A stretch of 64,000 nucleotides of DNA from Gordonia pseudamarae (GTDB lineage: Bacteria > Actinomycetota > Actinomycetes > Mycobacteriales > Mycobacteriaceae): NCBI RefSeq assembly GCF_025273675.1, contig NZ_CP045809.1, forward strand, positions 4,092,001 through 4,156,000, given 5' to 3'. The notes under the pieces were generated by a model. That model saw nothing but the letters and a program-made list of their open reading frames with translations, searched no databases and was not told the origin of the DNA. Positions 19,004-28,603 of the stretch are shown piece after piece. A program made the position numbers and the translations under genes. Within the stretch, counting starts at the first letter, position 1. Every line of letters begins with the position of its first letter.

Positions 19004-20581
19004 TCACATTCGGAAGACGCCATAGGAGACGTCGGGCAGTGGTGCGTGGCGGCAGGTCTCCAGGGCCAGGCCGAGGACGGTGCGGGTGTCGGCCGGGTCG
19101 ATGATGCCGTCGTCCCACAGCCGGGCGGTGGAGTAGTACGCGTCGGACTGCCGCTCGAACTGTTCGCGGATGGGCGTCTTGAACTCCTCTTCCGCGTCGC
19201 CGTCCCAGGTGTCGCCACGTCGTTCGATCTGGTTGCGGCGCACCGTGGCCAGGGTGTCGGCGGCCTGTGGGCCGCCCATCACCGAGATCCGCGCGTTGGG
19301 CCAGCTCCACAGGAATCGCGGGCTGTAGGCGCGACCGCACATCGAGTAGTTGCCCGCGCCGAACGAGCCGCCGATCATCACGGTGAACTTGGGGACCCGC
19401 GCGCAGGCGACCGCATTGACCATCTTGGCGCCGTTCTTGGCGATGCCGCCCTCCTCGTAGGCACGGCCCACCATGAATCCGGTGATGTTCTGGAGAAATA
19501 CCAGCGGGATGGCGCGCTTGTCGCACAGTTCGATGAAATGCGCGCCCTTGAGGGCGGATTCGCTGAACAGCACGCCGTTGTTGGCGATAATGCCGACGGG
19601 ATGCCCGTGGATACGGGCGAACGCGGTGACCAGCGTGGTGCCGTACAGTTCCTTGAACTCCGTGTACTCTCCGCCGTCGACGACGATCTCGATCACCTTA
19701 CGTACGTCGTACGGGATACGCGGGTCGGTGGGCACCACTTCGTAGATGTCGGTCTGGGCCCGCCGCGGTTCACGCGGCGGCTCGGTCTCCCACCCCGCCG
19801 ACCGGCGCGGCCCGAGGGTGGCGACGATCTCGCGCACCTTGGCCAGCGCCTGCTCGTCGTTGTCCACGAGGTGGTCGGCCACCCCGGACACCGACGAATG
19901 CATCAGCCCGCCGCCGAGGTCCTCGGCCGAGACGTCCTCCCCGGTGGCCGCCTTCACCAGCGGCGGCCCGGCCAGGAAGATGGTGCCCTGATCGCGCACG
20001 ATCACCGTCTCGTCACTCATCGCCGGAACGTACGCACCGCCGGCGGTGGACGAGCCGAGTACCGCGGAGATCTGCGGGATGCCGGCGGCACTCATGGTGG
20101 CTTGATTGAAGAAGATACGGCCGAAGTGATCGCGGTCGGGGAACACCTCGTCCTGCTGCAGCAGCATCGCGCCACCCGAATCGACGAGGTAGACACACGG
20201 CAGCCTGTTGGTCGCGGCGATCTCCTGGGCCCGCAGGTGCTTCTTGACGGTGATCGGATAGTAGGTGCCGCCCGAGACGGTGGCGTCGTTGGCGACGATC
20301 ATGCATTCACGGCCGTGGACGCGGCCGATGCCGGCGATGATCCCGGCCGAGGGTGCCTTGTCCCCGTACATGTCGATGGCCGCGAGCGGGGCGATCTCCA
20401 GGAACGGCGAACCGACGTCGAGCACCCCGTCGACACGCTCACGCGGCAGGAGTTTTCCCCGGGACAGGTGGCGTTGCCGGGCGGCCGCACCGCCGCCCTC
20501 GGCGACCGTACGCAGGCGGTCACGCAGGGCGGCCACATTGGCCTCGTGCGTGTCGCGGTAGCTGACTGTGCTGGTCACCAT
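19004..20581 (-). CDS. accD1: Acyl-CoA carboxylase beta subunit (methylcrotonyl-CoA carboxylase type)
   Basis: A 525-aa carboxyltransferase of normal length. The N-terminal crotonase-like half has [20 protein letters not shown] and [18 protein letters not shown], and the C-terminal half has [18 protein letters not shown]. These are diagnostic of the MCC beta branch, not propionyl-CoA carboxylase. It opens the minus-strand operon beta, alpha, acyl-CoA dehydrogenase, MaoC, CitE, acetoacetyl-CoA synthetase, the order of M. tuberculosis Rv2502c-Rv2498c. It would carboxylate 3-methylcrotonyl-CoA. A palindrome 11 nt upstream may bind a repressor. Confidence 0.93.
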   Translation of the reverse strand: MVTSTVSYRDTHEANVAALRDRLRTVAEGGGAAARQRHLSRGKLLPRERVDGVLDVGSPFLEIAPLAAIDMYGDKAPSAGIIAGIGRVHGRECMIVANDATVSGGTYYPITVKKHLRAQEIAATNRLPCVYLVDSGGAMLLQQDEVFPDRDHFGRIFFNQATMSAAGIPQISAVLGSSTAGGAYVPAMSDETVIVRDQGTIFLAGPPLVKAATGEDVSAEDLGGGLMHSSVSGVADHLVDNDEQALAKVREIVATLGPRRSAGWETEPPREPRRAQTDIYEVVPTDPRIPYDVRKVIEIVVDGGEYTEFKELYGTTLVTAFARIHGHPVGIIANNGVLFSESALKGAHFIELCDKRAIPLVFLQNITGFMVGRAYEEGGIAKNGAKMVNAVACARVPKFTVMIGGSFGAGNYSMCGRAYSPRFLWSWPNARISVMGGPQAADTLATVRRNQIERRGDTWDGDAEEEFKTPIREQFERQSDAYYSTARLWDDGIIDPADTRTVLGLALETCRHAPLPDVSYGVFRM

Positions 20582-20591
20582 CAGCCTTTCA

Positions 20592-20607
20592 GTTAGTAGC
20601 GATTAAC
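20592..20607. promoter_or_regulatory. Candidate operator upstream of the leucine operon
   Basis: GTTAGTAGCGATTAAC pairs at 6 of 8 positions and sits 11 nt before the accD1-type start, where a TetR-type repressor would block transcription. No regulator gene adjoins it. Confidence 0.35.
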
Positions 20608-20758
20608 CGAAATGGAACCTACCATGTGTCGCCCGTCACCGAAAGCCGATCCACCCCGGGAAATCGGGCAAGTCGGTCCGGATCGCCGGCAGCACGGCCC
20701 AAGCCGCCCCGACCGTCCGATCGGATGGTTACGATGTCGCCAACTTTCAGGAGGAATC

Positions 20759-22795
20759 GTGACGCCGACCACAGCAGCACCCACCGGCGGGCAGGCCGTC
20801 TCGATGGCACAACGCAACTGGATCTTCGGCACCATCGTCATCGGGATGCTGCTGGCGGCACTCGACTCGACGATCGTCTCGACCGCCCTGCCCACCATCG
20901 TCGGCGACCTCGGTGGCGGCGGACACATGAGCTGGGTGGTCACCTCCTACCTACTCGCCCAAACCGTGTCGACGGTGCTCGCCGGCAAGTTCGGCGACCT
21001 GTACGGCCGCAAGGCGATCTTCATCAGCGCGGTCGCCGTGTTCATCGTCGGCTCGTTCTTCTGCGGACTCGCGAACAACATGGCCTGGCTGATCGTCGCC
21101 CGCGCCGTGCAGGGCATCGGCGGCGGTGCGATCACCGTGACCGCGACCGCACTGATCGCCGACGTGATCCCGTTGCGCGACCGGGGCAAGTACCAGGGCG
21201 CGCTCGGCGCCGTCTTCGGCGTCACCACCGTCATCGGCCCACTGCTCGGCGGCCTGTTCACCGACCATCTCTCGTGGCGGTGGGCGTTCTACATCAACGT
21301 ACCGATCGCCCTGATCGTGATTCCGCTGGCATTCAAGACGATTCCGGGCATCAGCGAACGCGTCCGAGCCGAGATCGACTACCTGGGCATTGTTTTCGTC
21401 TCGCTGGGCGCGGTCGCGGTGACGCTCGGGTTGTCGTGGGGCGGATCGGAATACGCGTGGGATTCGGTACAGATCATCGGACTGTTCGCCGGGTCGGTGC
21501 TCAGCTTCGCCGTCTTTGTACTTGTCGAACACCGCGCGGCCGAACCGATCCTGCCGATGCACCTGTTCTCCGGGCGGGTGTTCACGATCTGCTCGATCCT
21601 GTCGTTCATCGTGGGTTTCGCGATGATGGGCGCGATGACATTCCTGCCGACATTCCTGCAGTACGTGCAGGGCACATCGGCCACCGATTCAGGTATCCGG
21701 ATGCTGCCCATGGTGGTGGGCCTACTGCTCACGTCGGTCCTCGCCGGCGGCTACGTCGGCAAGACCGGACGGTATCGGGTGTTTCCCATCGCCGGTTCCG
21801 CGGTGATCGCGCTCGGACTGTACCTGCTGTCCCGCATGGACGAGGGCACCTCGATCCTGGTGACCTCGCTGTACATCTTCGTCCTCGGACTGGGCATCGG
21901 CCTGACGATGCAGGTGCTGACCCTGGTCGTCCAGAACACCTCGAGCTACGCCGACCTGGGCACCGCGACGTCGGCGGTCACCTTCTTCCGCACCCTGGGC
22001 ATGTCGTTCGGCGCGGCGGTGATGGGCACGCTCTACGCCAACACACTGAGATCGGAACTGCCGCCGGCGATCATCGAGGCGACCCTGACCGATCCGGCGG
22101 CGGCGACCACGCCGGCGGGCCTGCACGCACTGCCCGACGCCCAGAAGGCGCCGATCATCCACGCCTACGCGCAAGCACTGCACGATGTGTTCCTGTGGGT
22201 CGTCCCCGTCGCGGTCGTGGCGTTGCTGCTCGCGATCTTCCTGCCGCAGGTGCCGATGCGCGAGGCCGCGAAAGAAAGCGCTCAGGGACCGGCCGAAGGA
22301 TTCGGGATGCCCGAGCAGGGCAGCAGCCGGGTGCAATTGGAGACGATCGTCGGCCGGGTCTTGCGGCGCAACGAACGCGACGGGGTGTTGCGCCGCGTGA
22401 TCGCCGACTCCGGCCATGACATCGACGTGCCGACCGCCTGGGGCGTGCTGACCGTCGGCATCCGCGAACGCTACCTCGGTGTCACGGCCACCCAGTCCTC
22501 CCTCGAACAGCGGATCGGACTCCCTGAAGGCGTGCTGACCTCGTTCTACGACGGCATCATCGACGCCGGCTACCTCACCCGGCACGGCGACACGCTGAGC
22601 CTGACCCGGACCGGTCGCGCCGAGGTGGAGACGCTGACCCGCATCTGGCGCGACTGGCTGGTCACCCAGGTGCGTGAATGGCTGCCCGAGAGCGCCGACG
22701 GCGGTGACCTCACCGCGGACGTCACCGCCGCCCTCGACCGGATCGGTCGCCGTGCCATCGAGGAGAGCAACACCCCACCGGCGGGCACGCCCTGA
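20759..22795 (+). CDS. MFS transporter, DHA2 (EmrB/QacA) family, with C-terminal winged-helix-like tail
   Basis: A 678-aa drug:proton antiporter with 14 predicted membrane helices. Motifs include [13 protein letters not shown] in TM1 (motif D1), [10 protein letters not shown] in loop 2-3 (motif A) and [14 protein letters not shown] in TM5 (motif C). The GTG at 20759 has AGGAGGA 5-6 nt upstream. After the last helix there is a cytoplasmic extension of about 160 residues. Its second half ([20 protein letters not shown], then [17 protein letters not shown]) looks like a winged helix of MarR type. Such tails occur in some actinobacterial DHA2 pumps. It is divergent from the leucine operon; the substrate is unknown. 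Confidence 0.87.
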   Translation: MTPTTAAPTGGQAVSMAQRNWIFGTIVIGMLLAALDSTIVSTALPTIVGDLGGGGHMSWVVTSYLLAQTVSTVLAGKFGDLYGRKAIFISAVAVFIVGSFFCGLANNMAWLIVARAVQGIGGGAITVTATALIADVIPLRDRGKYQGALGAVFGVTTVIGPLLGGLFTDHLSWRWAFYINVPIALIVIPLAFKTIPGISERVRAEIDYLGIVFVSLGAVAVTLGLSWGGSEYAWDSVQIIGLFAGSVLSFAVFVLVEHRAAEPILPMHLFSGRVFTICSILSFIVGFAMMGAMTFLPTFLQYVQGTSATDSGIRMLPMVVGLLLTSVLAGGYVGKTGRYRVFPIAGSAVIALGLYLLSRMDEGTSILVTSLYIFVLGLGIGLTMQVLTLVVQNTSSYADLGTATSAVTFFRTLGMSFGAAVMGTLYANTLRSELPPAIIEATLTDPAAATTPAGLHALPDAQKAPIIHAYAQALHDVFLWVVPVAVVALLLAIFLPQVPMREAAKESAQGPAEGFGMPEQGSSRVQLETIVGRVLRRNERDGVLRRVIADSGHDIDVPTAWGVLTVGIRERYLGVTATQSSLEQRIGLPEGVLTSFYDGIIDAGYLTRHGDTLSLTRTGRAEVETLTRIWRDWLVTQVREWLPESADGGDLTADVTAALDRIGRRAIEESNTPPAGTP

Positions 22796-23016
22796 ACTGA
22801 CGGGCACGGCGCCTGACCGGGCACGGCGATCGGTGGGCCGAACAGCGCCGATCCGGCACATCGAACAGCGCCGATCCGGCGAATAGTGCGCCAGGTCACA
22901 TCGGCGGCCTACGATGGCGGAGAACCCATCACCCCCGGGTTCGTCCACGACACAACCGTCGCGACCGGCCACCACCAACAGGCCCTCGGCGACGCTACAT
23001 AAGGCCTGGTGATCCC

Positions 23017-26000
23017 ATGACCCTCACGCCGCACCGTCCCGCACCCTCCCCCGTCGCGACCGAAACCCGGCTCGAGGACCGATACACCCGCGAGGACGGG
23101 ACCGTCTACCTGACCGGCATCACCGCACTCGTCCGGATGATCGCCGACCGCACCCGCCTCGACCACTCACTCGGGCTGCGCACCGCATCGTTCGTGTCCG
23201 GCTACGAGGGTTCGCCGCTCGCCGGACTCGACCTCGAACTCGACCGTCGCCGCGCCCACCTGGCACCGCTGAACGTGGTGCACCGGCCCGGACTCAACGA
23301 AGAACTCGCCGCCACCTCCGTGATGGGTTCACAGCTCGCCCCCGGCATCGGGCTGCGGGCGGATTCGGGTATCGACGGCGTCGTCGGATACTGGTACGGC
23401 AAGGCCCCGGGTCTGGACCGGGCAACCGACGCGATCCGGCATGCCAACCTCGTGGGCACCCATCCCGACGGCGGTGCCGTCGCCATCGTGGGCGACGATC
23501 CCGGCGCCAAGAGTTCGACGGTGCCGTCGGCGTCGGAAATGGCACTCGCCGACCTGTGCATCCCCACCCTGTACCCGGCCGACTCGCAGGACATCCTCGA
23601 CCTCGGGGTCCATGCGGCGCTGATGAGCCGGGCCACCGGTGTGTGGACGGCGCTCAAGATCTCCGCACACGTCGCCGACGGCGCCTCGACCGCACAGGTG
23701 CACCCGGACCGATTGCGGCCCGAATCGATCGGACGCAGCCCCCACGTGCCCAGCGGCAGACTTCTGGGCGCGTCCCTGATGGAGCTGGAACAGAACCAGC
23801 TCACCGTCCGCATTCCACGTGCCCTCGAGTACGCCCGCCGCAACCGGATCAACCGGATCGTGGTCAGCTCCCCCGACGACCGGATCGGTATCGTCGCCGC
23901 CGGAAAGACCTACCTCGATGTGCGTAATGCTCTGCGGCTGTTCAAGATCGACGACGACGATCTGCACCGCCTCGGCATCCGGATCCTCAAGCTGGGCATG
24001 GTGTACCCGCTCGACCCGGAGATCGTGCACACGTTCATCGGCGACACCGCCACCGGACGCGGACTGCGCGAGGTGATCGTCGTCGAGGAGAAGCGTGACT
24101 TCGTGGAAACCATGTTGCGCGACATCCTGTTCCGGCATCCCGGTGCACCGGCGATCGTCGGCAAGGTCAACGAGAACGGCTCCACCCTGTTCTCCCGGTT
24201 CGGCGAACTCGACGTCGACGCCGTCACCCGCGGCCTGGCCGGCCGGCTTGCCGACCACCACCACGTCCCGGCGGCACGCGACTGGCTCAGCAACGCCGCC
24301 CGCACCCGGACCCGCATCGAGCTGCCACTGGCGGTGCGCACCCCGTACTTCTGCTCGGGATGCCCCCACAACAGCTCCACCAGGGTCGCCGACGGCACCC
24401 TGGTGGGAGCCGGAATCGGTTGTCACGCCATGGTTCTGCTGATGGATCCGCGGCAGGTCGGTGACGTGGTGGGCACCACGCAGATGGGCGGTGAGGGCGC
24501 GCAGTGGATCGGGATGGCGCCGTTCGTGTCCCAGGATCATTTCGTGCAGAACATCGGCGACGGCACATTCGCGCATTCTGGATCGCTCGCGCTGCGGGCG
24601 GCGGTGGCCTCCGGCGAGAACATCACCTACAAACTGCTCTACAACGGCACCGTCGCCATGACCGGCGGGCAGGAAGCCGTCGGCGGACCCGGACTGGCAC
24701 AGCTGGTATCGCTGCTGATGTCCGAAGGGGTGTCGCGGGTGGTTGTCACCTCCGACGATCCGCGCCGCACCCGGCGGCTGCTGCGGGACGCGCGACCGTC
24801 CGGGGTACGGGTCCGCCACCGCGACGAGTTGCTCACCGTGCACACAGAACTCGCCGCGATACCCGGAGTGACCGTACTCATCCACGATCAGCAGTGCGCC
24901 GCCGACAAGCGCCGCAAACGCAAGCGCGGACAACAGGACACCCCGGCCACCAGGGTGATGATCAACGAACGCATCTGCGAGGGCTGCGGTGACTGCGGCC
25001 GACAATCGAACTGTCTGTCGGTGCAGCCGGTGGACACCGAGTTCGGTCGCAAGACCCGCATAGACGAAAGCTCGTGCAACCTCGACTACTCGTGTCTGGA
25101 CGGAGATTGTCCGGCGTTCGTGACGGTCACCCCGGGCACGCCCGAGCGCGTCGGCGTCGATGACATCGGTCCCGACCTGTCCGTCGTGATCCCCCCGTCG
25201 CTGGTTGAGGTGCCCCCGTCGGTTGAGGTGCCCTCGTCGGTTGAGGTGCCCCCTTCGTCGGTTGAGGTGCCCCCGTCGGTTGAGGTGCGAGGAGCGCAGG
25301 CGACGAGCCTCGAAACCCCGCACGATGACAATGTCACGTCACCGGGTTTCGAGGCTCCTCGCCCAGCGGCTCGTCATACCTCAACCAACGGGGGGAACGG
25401 CCCGGAGGACATCCGCCGCGGAGACGGAACGACCGGGACGTTCTCGATGCGGATCACCGGGATCGGCGGGACCGGGGTGGTGACGATCTCCCAGGTGATT
25501 GCCACCGCCGCGACACTGGACGGGCGGTCGGCGCGCACCGTCGACATGACCGGCCTGGCGCAGAAGGGCGGTGCGGTGGTCAGCGATGTGAAGATCACTC
25601 CCGAGCCGGCGGAGGAGGCGGCGAAGGTGGCGGCCCGTACCTGCGACCTGTACCTGGTGTGCGATGCCCTGGTGGGCACCGATCCGGTGAATCTCACGGT
25701 GACCGAGGCACATCGGACCACCGCCGTGGTGTCGACGACCAAGATGCCCACCGGTGCGATGGTGATCGACACCAAGGTCGGTTTTCCCGCCGACGCCGCT
25801 GTGCATTCGGCGATCGACGAACATGTGGGTCGGGCACTGTATCTGGATGCGGTGGCCACCAGCGATGCGCTGTTCGGAGACGAACAGTTCGCCAACATGC
25901 TGCTCGTCGGGGCCGCACACGAGACCGGTGCGCTGCCGGTGAGCGCGGCGTCGATCGAGCGGGCGATCGCGCTGAACGGGGTCGCGGTGGACACCAACAT

Positions 26001-26763
26001 GCAGGCCTTCCGTCGCGGCCGCCAGTCGGTGGCCGACCCGGATGCACTGGCGGCCGCGCTCGCCATCCGCGTTCGGCACGCCGAAACCGCACCGTCGACC
26101 GATGCGGTGCGTGCGGTGGAGGCGGCCGGGATCACCGATCCTGCTGTCGGCGCGGTGACACGCCTGCGGTACGACGAGCTGGCGGCCTACGCCGACAGCG
26201 ATTACGCCCGCGAATACCTGGCCGTGGTGGCCCGGGTCGACAGATCTGCTCTCGGCGCCGATGTCACCGAGGCGGTGGCGCGTCACCTATACAAACTGAT
26301 GGCGTACAAGGACGAGTACGAGGTGGCCCGGCTGACCGCCGACCCCGCTTTCGCCGCCACCGTCGCCCACACCTATGGCGACGACGCGACCACCGCGGTG
26401 CGGCTGCATCCGCCGACACTGCGGGCGCTCGGCCTCCGCCATAAGGTCGGCTTCGGCCGGTGGGCGCGACCGGCGCTGACCGGGCTGGCCCGGATGAAGC
26501 GGCTGCGCGGTACCGCCCTCGATCCGTTCAGGTACACCGAGGTCCGCCGCACCGAACGCGAACTGATCGGCGAATACCGGGAGGTGATCGGGCAGGTGCT
26601 GGCCGCCTGGGACGACGGCCGGATCGGTGTGGACGACCGGCCGGCGATCATAGGGCTGCTGTCCCTGCCCGACATGGTGCGCGGCTACGAACACATCAAG
26701 CTCGACAATGTCGCACAGTATCGCGATACGGTGCGGCGCACACTGGCCGACCTGATCACATGA
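23017..26763 (+). CDS. Indolepyruvate ferredoxin oxidoreductase, fused form, with in-frame REP insertion
   Basis: A 1248-aa fused 2-oxoacid:ferredoxin oxidoreductase. The N-terminal alpha/TPP part has GYEGSPLAGLDLEL and GDDPGAKSSTVPS; the thiamine-binding half has YFCSGCPHNSSTRV. A ferredoxin-like cysteine cluster NERICEGCGDCGRQSNC lies near residue 650. The gamma domain starts at RITGIGGTGVVTISQVIA, and a C-terminal domain ends the protein. It would oxidise aryl- or branched 2-oxoacids to acyl-CoA, reducing a ferredoxin or flavodoxin. Residues about 729-790, between the iron-sulfur and gamma domains, are the translation of a REP-like element and read through without a stop. Homologues lacking it should be about 60-75 residues shorter. 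Confidence 0.92.
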   Translation: MTLTPHRPAPSPVATETRLEDRYTREDGTVYLTGITALVRMIADRTRLDHSLGLRTASFVSGYEGSPLAGLDLELDRRRAHLAPLNVVHRPGLNEELAATSVMGSQLAPGIGLRADSGIDGVVGYWYGKAPGLDRATDAIRHANLVGTHPDGGAVAIVGDDPGAKSSTVPSASEMALADLCIPTLYPADSQDILDLGVHAALMSRATGVWTALKISAHVADGASTAQVHPDRLRPESIGRSPHVPSGRLLGASLMELEQNQLTVRIPRALEYARRNRINRIVVSSPDDRIGIVAAGKTYLDVRNALRLFKIDDDDLHRLGIRILKLGMVYPLDPEIVHTFIGDTATGRGLREVIVVEEKRDFVETMLRDILFRHPGAPAIVGKVNENGSTLFSRFGELDVDAVTRGLAGRLADHHHVPAARDWLSNAARTRTRIELPLAVRTPYFCSGCPHNSSTRVADGTLVGAGIGCHAMVLLMDPRQVGDVVGTTQMGGEGAQWIGMAPFVSQDHFVQNIGDGTFAHSGSLALRAAVASGENITYKLLYNGTVAMTGGQEAVGGPGLAQLVSLLMSEGVSRVVVTSDDPRRTRRLLRDARPSGVRVRHRDELLTVHTELAAIPGVTVLIHDQQCAADKRRKRKRGQQDTPATRVMINERICEGCGDCGRQSNCLSVQPVDTEFGRKTRIDESSCNLDYSCLDGDCPAFVTVTPGTPERVGVDDIGPDLSVVIPPSLVEVPPSVEVPSSVEVPPSSVEVPPSVEVRGAQATSLETPHDDNVTSPGFEAPRPAARHTSTNGGNGPEDIRRGDGTTGTFSMRITGIGGTGVVTISQVIATAATLDGRSARTVDMTGLAQKGGAVVSDVKITPEPAEEAAKVAARTCDLYLVCDALVGTDPVNLTVTEAHRTTAVVSTTKMPTGAMVIDTKVGFPADAAVHSAIDEHVGRALYLDAVATSDALFGDEQFANMLLVGAAHETGALPVSAASIERAIALNGVAVDTNMQAFRRGRQSVADPDALAAALAIRVRHAETAPSTDAVRAVEAAGITDPAVGAVTRLRYDELAAYADSDYAREYLAVVARVDRSALGADVTEAVARHLYKLMAYKDEYEVARLTADPAFAATVAHTYGDDATTAVRLHPPTLRALGLRHKVGFGRWARPALTGLARMKRLRGTALDPFRYTEVRRTERELIGEYREVIGQVLAAWDDGRIGVDDRPAIIGLLSLPDMVRGYEHIKLDNVAQYRDTVRRTLADLIT
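25203..25386. repeat. REP-like element copy 2, inside the oxidoreductase gene
   Basis: Four units of GGTTGAGGTGCCCCC(TTC)GTC (18 or 21 bp) run from 25203 to 25277. An inverted repeat follows (25278-25386) whose arms carry GGTTGAGGTGCGAGGAGCG and its partner CTCGTCATACCTCAACC. It has the same parts as copy 1 at 16807-17013 in mirrored orientation. All unit lengths are multiples of three and the frame stays open. Confidence 0.85.
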
Positions 26764-26834
26764 CCTCGTCACCGAGAGAGAAGCGTAAGCCCCTCACCGA
26801 TCGAAGTACAAGGAGCACAACCTTCCTCACCGGA

Positions 26835-26866
26835 TGAGGAGCGCGCGCGACGAGCCTCGAAACCAC
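26835..26866. repeat. Fragment of the REP-like element
   Basis: GAGGAGCGCGCGCGACGAGC followed by CTCGAAACCA matches one arm of the element at 16807 and 25278, without a partner arm. It lies in the 195-bp gap after the oxidoreductase gene. Confidence 0.55.
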
Positions 26867-26958
26867 GCACCCACAATGCCGCAGATCCACGACAGAGCGG
26901 GCCCGGCCCGATACTCGGCACCGTCACCGTGTGCCAGGACCCCACGGCCGCTGCCCGC

Positions 26959-27942
26959 TCAGTCGCGCGCGAAACCTTGGACGAAGGCCGCCGCGACGAG
27001 CGCCGCCGCCTGCAGGAAGCCGAAGATCAGCGCGACGATCGCACCCACGCCGAGATCGACCACCCCGGGCAGCGCCAGGGCCGCCGACAGCAGCGCCAGC
27101 CAGCCGCCCGAGGCGAGCACGGCCAGCACCGGCAGCGCCCGTCGATACGCCGGCACCACCAGCAGCGCCGCCGCCACCGCCATCGCGCCCATCAGGATCA
27201 GGAATTTGCCCGGGTTGAGCAGGATCTCGTAGGAGAAGAACCCGGGTACACCGGTCAGGTCGTTGCCCCACCGGTCCAGCTCGACCTCGGTGACCGAGGC
27301 GCCGAACGACACCCAGTCGACGAAACCCATCGTGTAGGTGACCAGACCGGCCACCGCGGAGATGAGGACAAGGACAGTCGAACGATTCAGCAGTCCGGGC
27401 CGAAGCGGCCGCCATCGCGCCGGACGACCGGGCGGTGGGCCGGCGAACGGTGCACCGGGACCGTCGGGGCCGGCGAACCGGGGACCGCCCGAGGCCGGGA
27501 GCCCACCCCGATTGAAGCCCGGTTGGGCCGGACCCGGCCCGTACTGGGCGGCAAAAGGCCGACTGGGCGGCTGCTGAGCGGGCGGCTGCCCGAGCGGCTG
27601 CTGGGCGGGAAAGGGCCAGCTGGGCGCGCCCGGCGGACGCGGCGCCACGGCACCGCGACGATCCGGCCGTCCCGTCTGCCCGGGGAATCCCCCGCCCGGA
27701 GTGCCGGGCCCGGAAGTATGAGGCCCGGGGGAACGAGCCCCGGCGGTGTGCGGTCCGGGGGTGTGCGGTCCGGGACCACCGGGCCCCAGGTCACGGCGCA
27801 CCGGATCACCGGGGATCGGCCCGAAGTCGTCGGCGCCGGGCGCCCGGAACCTACCCGATCGGGGTTCGGATTCGGGTCCCGGCGGCTCCGGCCTGGTGTG
27901 TTCCGGCCCGGTGGGATCGGGCGGGGGCGTCTGTCCGGTCAC
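26959..27942 (-). CDS. Proline-rich four-TM membrane protein (DUF5336-like)
   Basis: A 327-aa protein. The first ~175 residues are Pro/Gly-rich and disordered; four hydrophobic helices follow (about 190-320), and the protein ends in VQGFARD. The layout resembles the DUF5336 protein at 11022-12071, with a long low-complexity cytoplasmic head and a four-helix bundle, but the order of head and membrane part differs, so family membership is only likely. The GTG start lies 6 nt after a TACGAT box, so the transcript is probably leaderless. Divergent from the MarR gene. Function unknown. Confidence 0.72.
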   Translation of the reverse strand: MTGQTPPPDPTGPEHTRPEPPGPESEPRSGRFRAPGADDFGPIPGDPVRRDLGPGGPGPHTPGPHTAGARSPGPHTSGPGTPGGGFPGQTGRPDRRGAVAPRPPGAPSWPFPAQQPLGQPPAQQPPSRPFAAQYGPGPAQPGFNRGGLPASGGPRFAGPDGPGAPFAGPPPGRPARWRPLRPGLLNRSTVLVLISAVAGLVTYTMGFVDWVSFGASVTEVELDRWGNDLTGVPGFFSYEILLNPGKFLILMGAMAVAAALLVVPAYRRALPVLAVLASGGWLALLSAALALPGVVDLGVGAIVALIFGFLQAAALVAAAFVQGFARD

Positions 27943-27948
27943 TCGTCC

Positions 27949-27954
27949 ATCGTA
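27949..27954 (-). promoter_or_regulatory. Candidate -10 box, leaderless transcript
   Basis: TACGAT on the minus strand, 6 nt before the GTG of the four-TM protein gene. Confidence 0.45.
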
Positions 27955-28064
27955 GAGCCGCCGGGACCGGGAACGAGCGTGTTCGCGGTGCTCATGCCGA
28001 ACGGATTCGCGGCGCCCGCGGCAAGCGGATCGGGCACGAGGCCGAAGAATCGGTCATCATGGCC

Positions 28065-28070
28065 TAATCT
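28065..28070 (+). promoter_or_regulatory. Candidate -10 box of the MarR gene
   Basis: TAATCT ends 7 nt before the ATG at 28078, compatible with a leaderless mRNA starting at the A of the start codon. Confidence 0.45.
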
Positions 28071-28077
28071 GAACATC

Positions 28078-28581
28078 ATGTCCGGGCGCAGCATGAGTTT
28101 CGATCCCATCGAGGAAGCTCGGGCCCATTGGACCGAGTCCGGCTGGGGCGATGTCGCCGACGGCATGGTCGCGGTCACCTCCGTGATGCGGGCGCACCAG
28201 ATTTTGCTGGCACGCGTCGAAGCGGTCCTGCGGCCCTACGGTCTCACCTTCGCCCGCTTCGAATTGCTTCGCCTGCTCGCCTTTTCGCGATCGGGCTCGT
28301 TGCCGATCGCCAAGGCGTCCGATCGCCTGCAGGTACACGTCACCAGCGTCACCCACGCGATCCGCCGGCTGGAGGAAGCCGGGCTGGTGCTGCGCGAACC
28401 GCATCCCACAGATGGACGCACCACAATCGTGGCGATCACCGATACCGGCCGGTCCACCGTCGAGACGGCCACCGTCGCGCTCAACCGGGACGTGTTCGGC
28501 AACGTCGGCATACCCGGAGAAAAGATCACCGGCCTCGTGGATGCAATTCATTCGTTGCGCCACGACGCCGGTGACTTCTGA
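28078..28581 (+). CDS. MarR-family transcriptional regulator
   Basis: A 167-aa MarR-type winged-helix regulator. The DNA-binding region reads LPIAKASDRLQVHVTSVTHA, then IRRLEEAGLVLREPHPTDGR, whose last part forms the wing with the conserved Asp-Arg pair. The start at 28078 is favoured by the -10 box; an in-frame ATG at 28093 is possible. It is convergent with the valine-degradation operon, whose last gene ends 22 nt away, and divergent from the four-TM membrane protein. Either could be its target; no cognate palindrome was identified. Confidence 0.88.
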   Translation: MSGRSMSFDPIEEARAHWTESGWGDVADGMVAVTSVMRAHQILLARVEAVLRPYGLTFARFELLRLLAFSRSGSLPIAKASDRLQVHVTSVTHAIRRLEEAGLVLREPHPTDGRTTIVAITDTGRSTVETATVALNRDVFGNVGIPGEKITGLVDAIHSLRHDAGDF

Positions 28582-28603
28582 TCCCCTCGATACGGGACCG
28601 GGT

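Noticed and set aside
20626..22419. 597-codon frame overlapping the MFS gene on the same strand
   Set aside because: Out-of-frame shadow; the MFS frame carries the transporter motifs and the AGGAGGA ribosome site.
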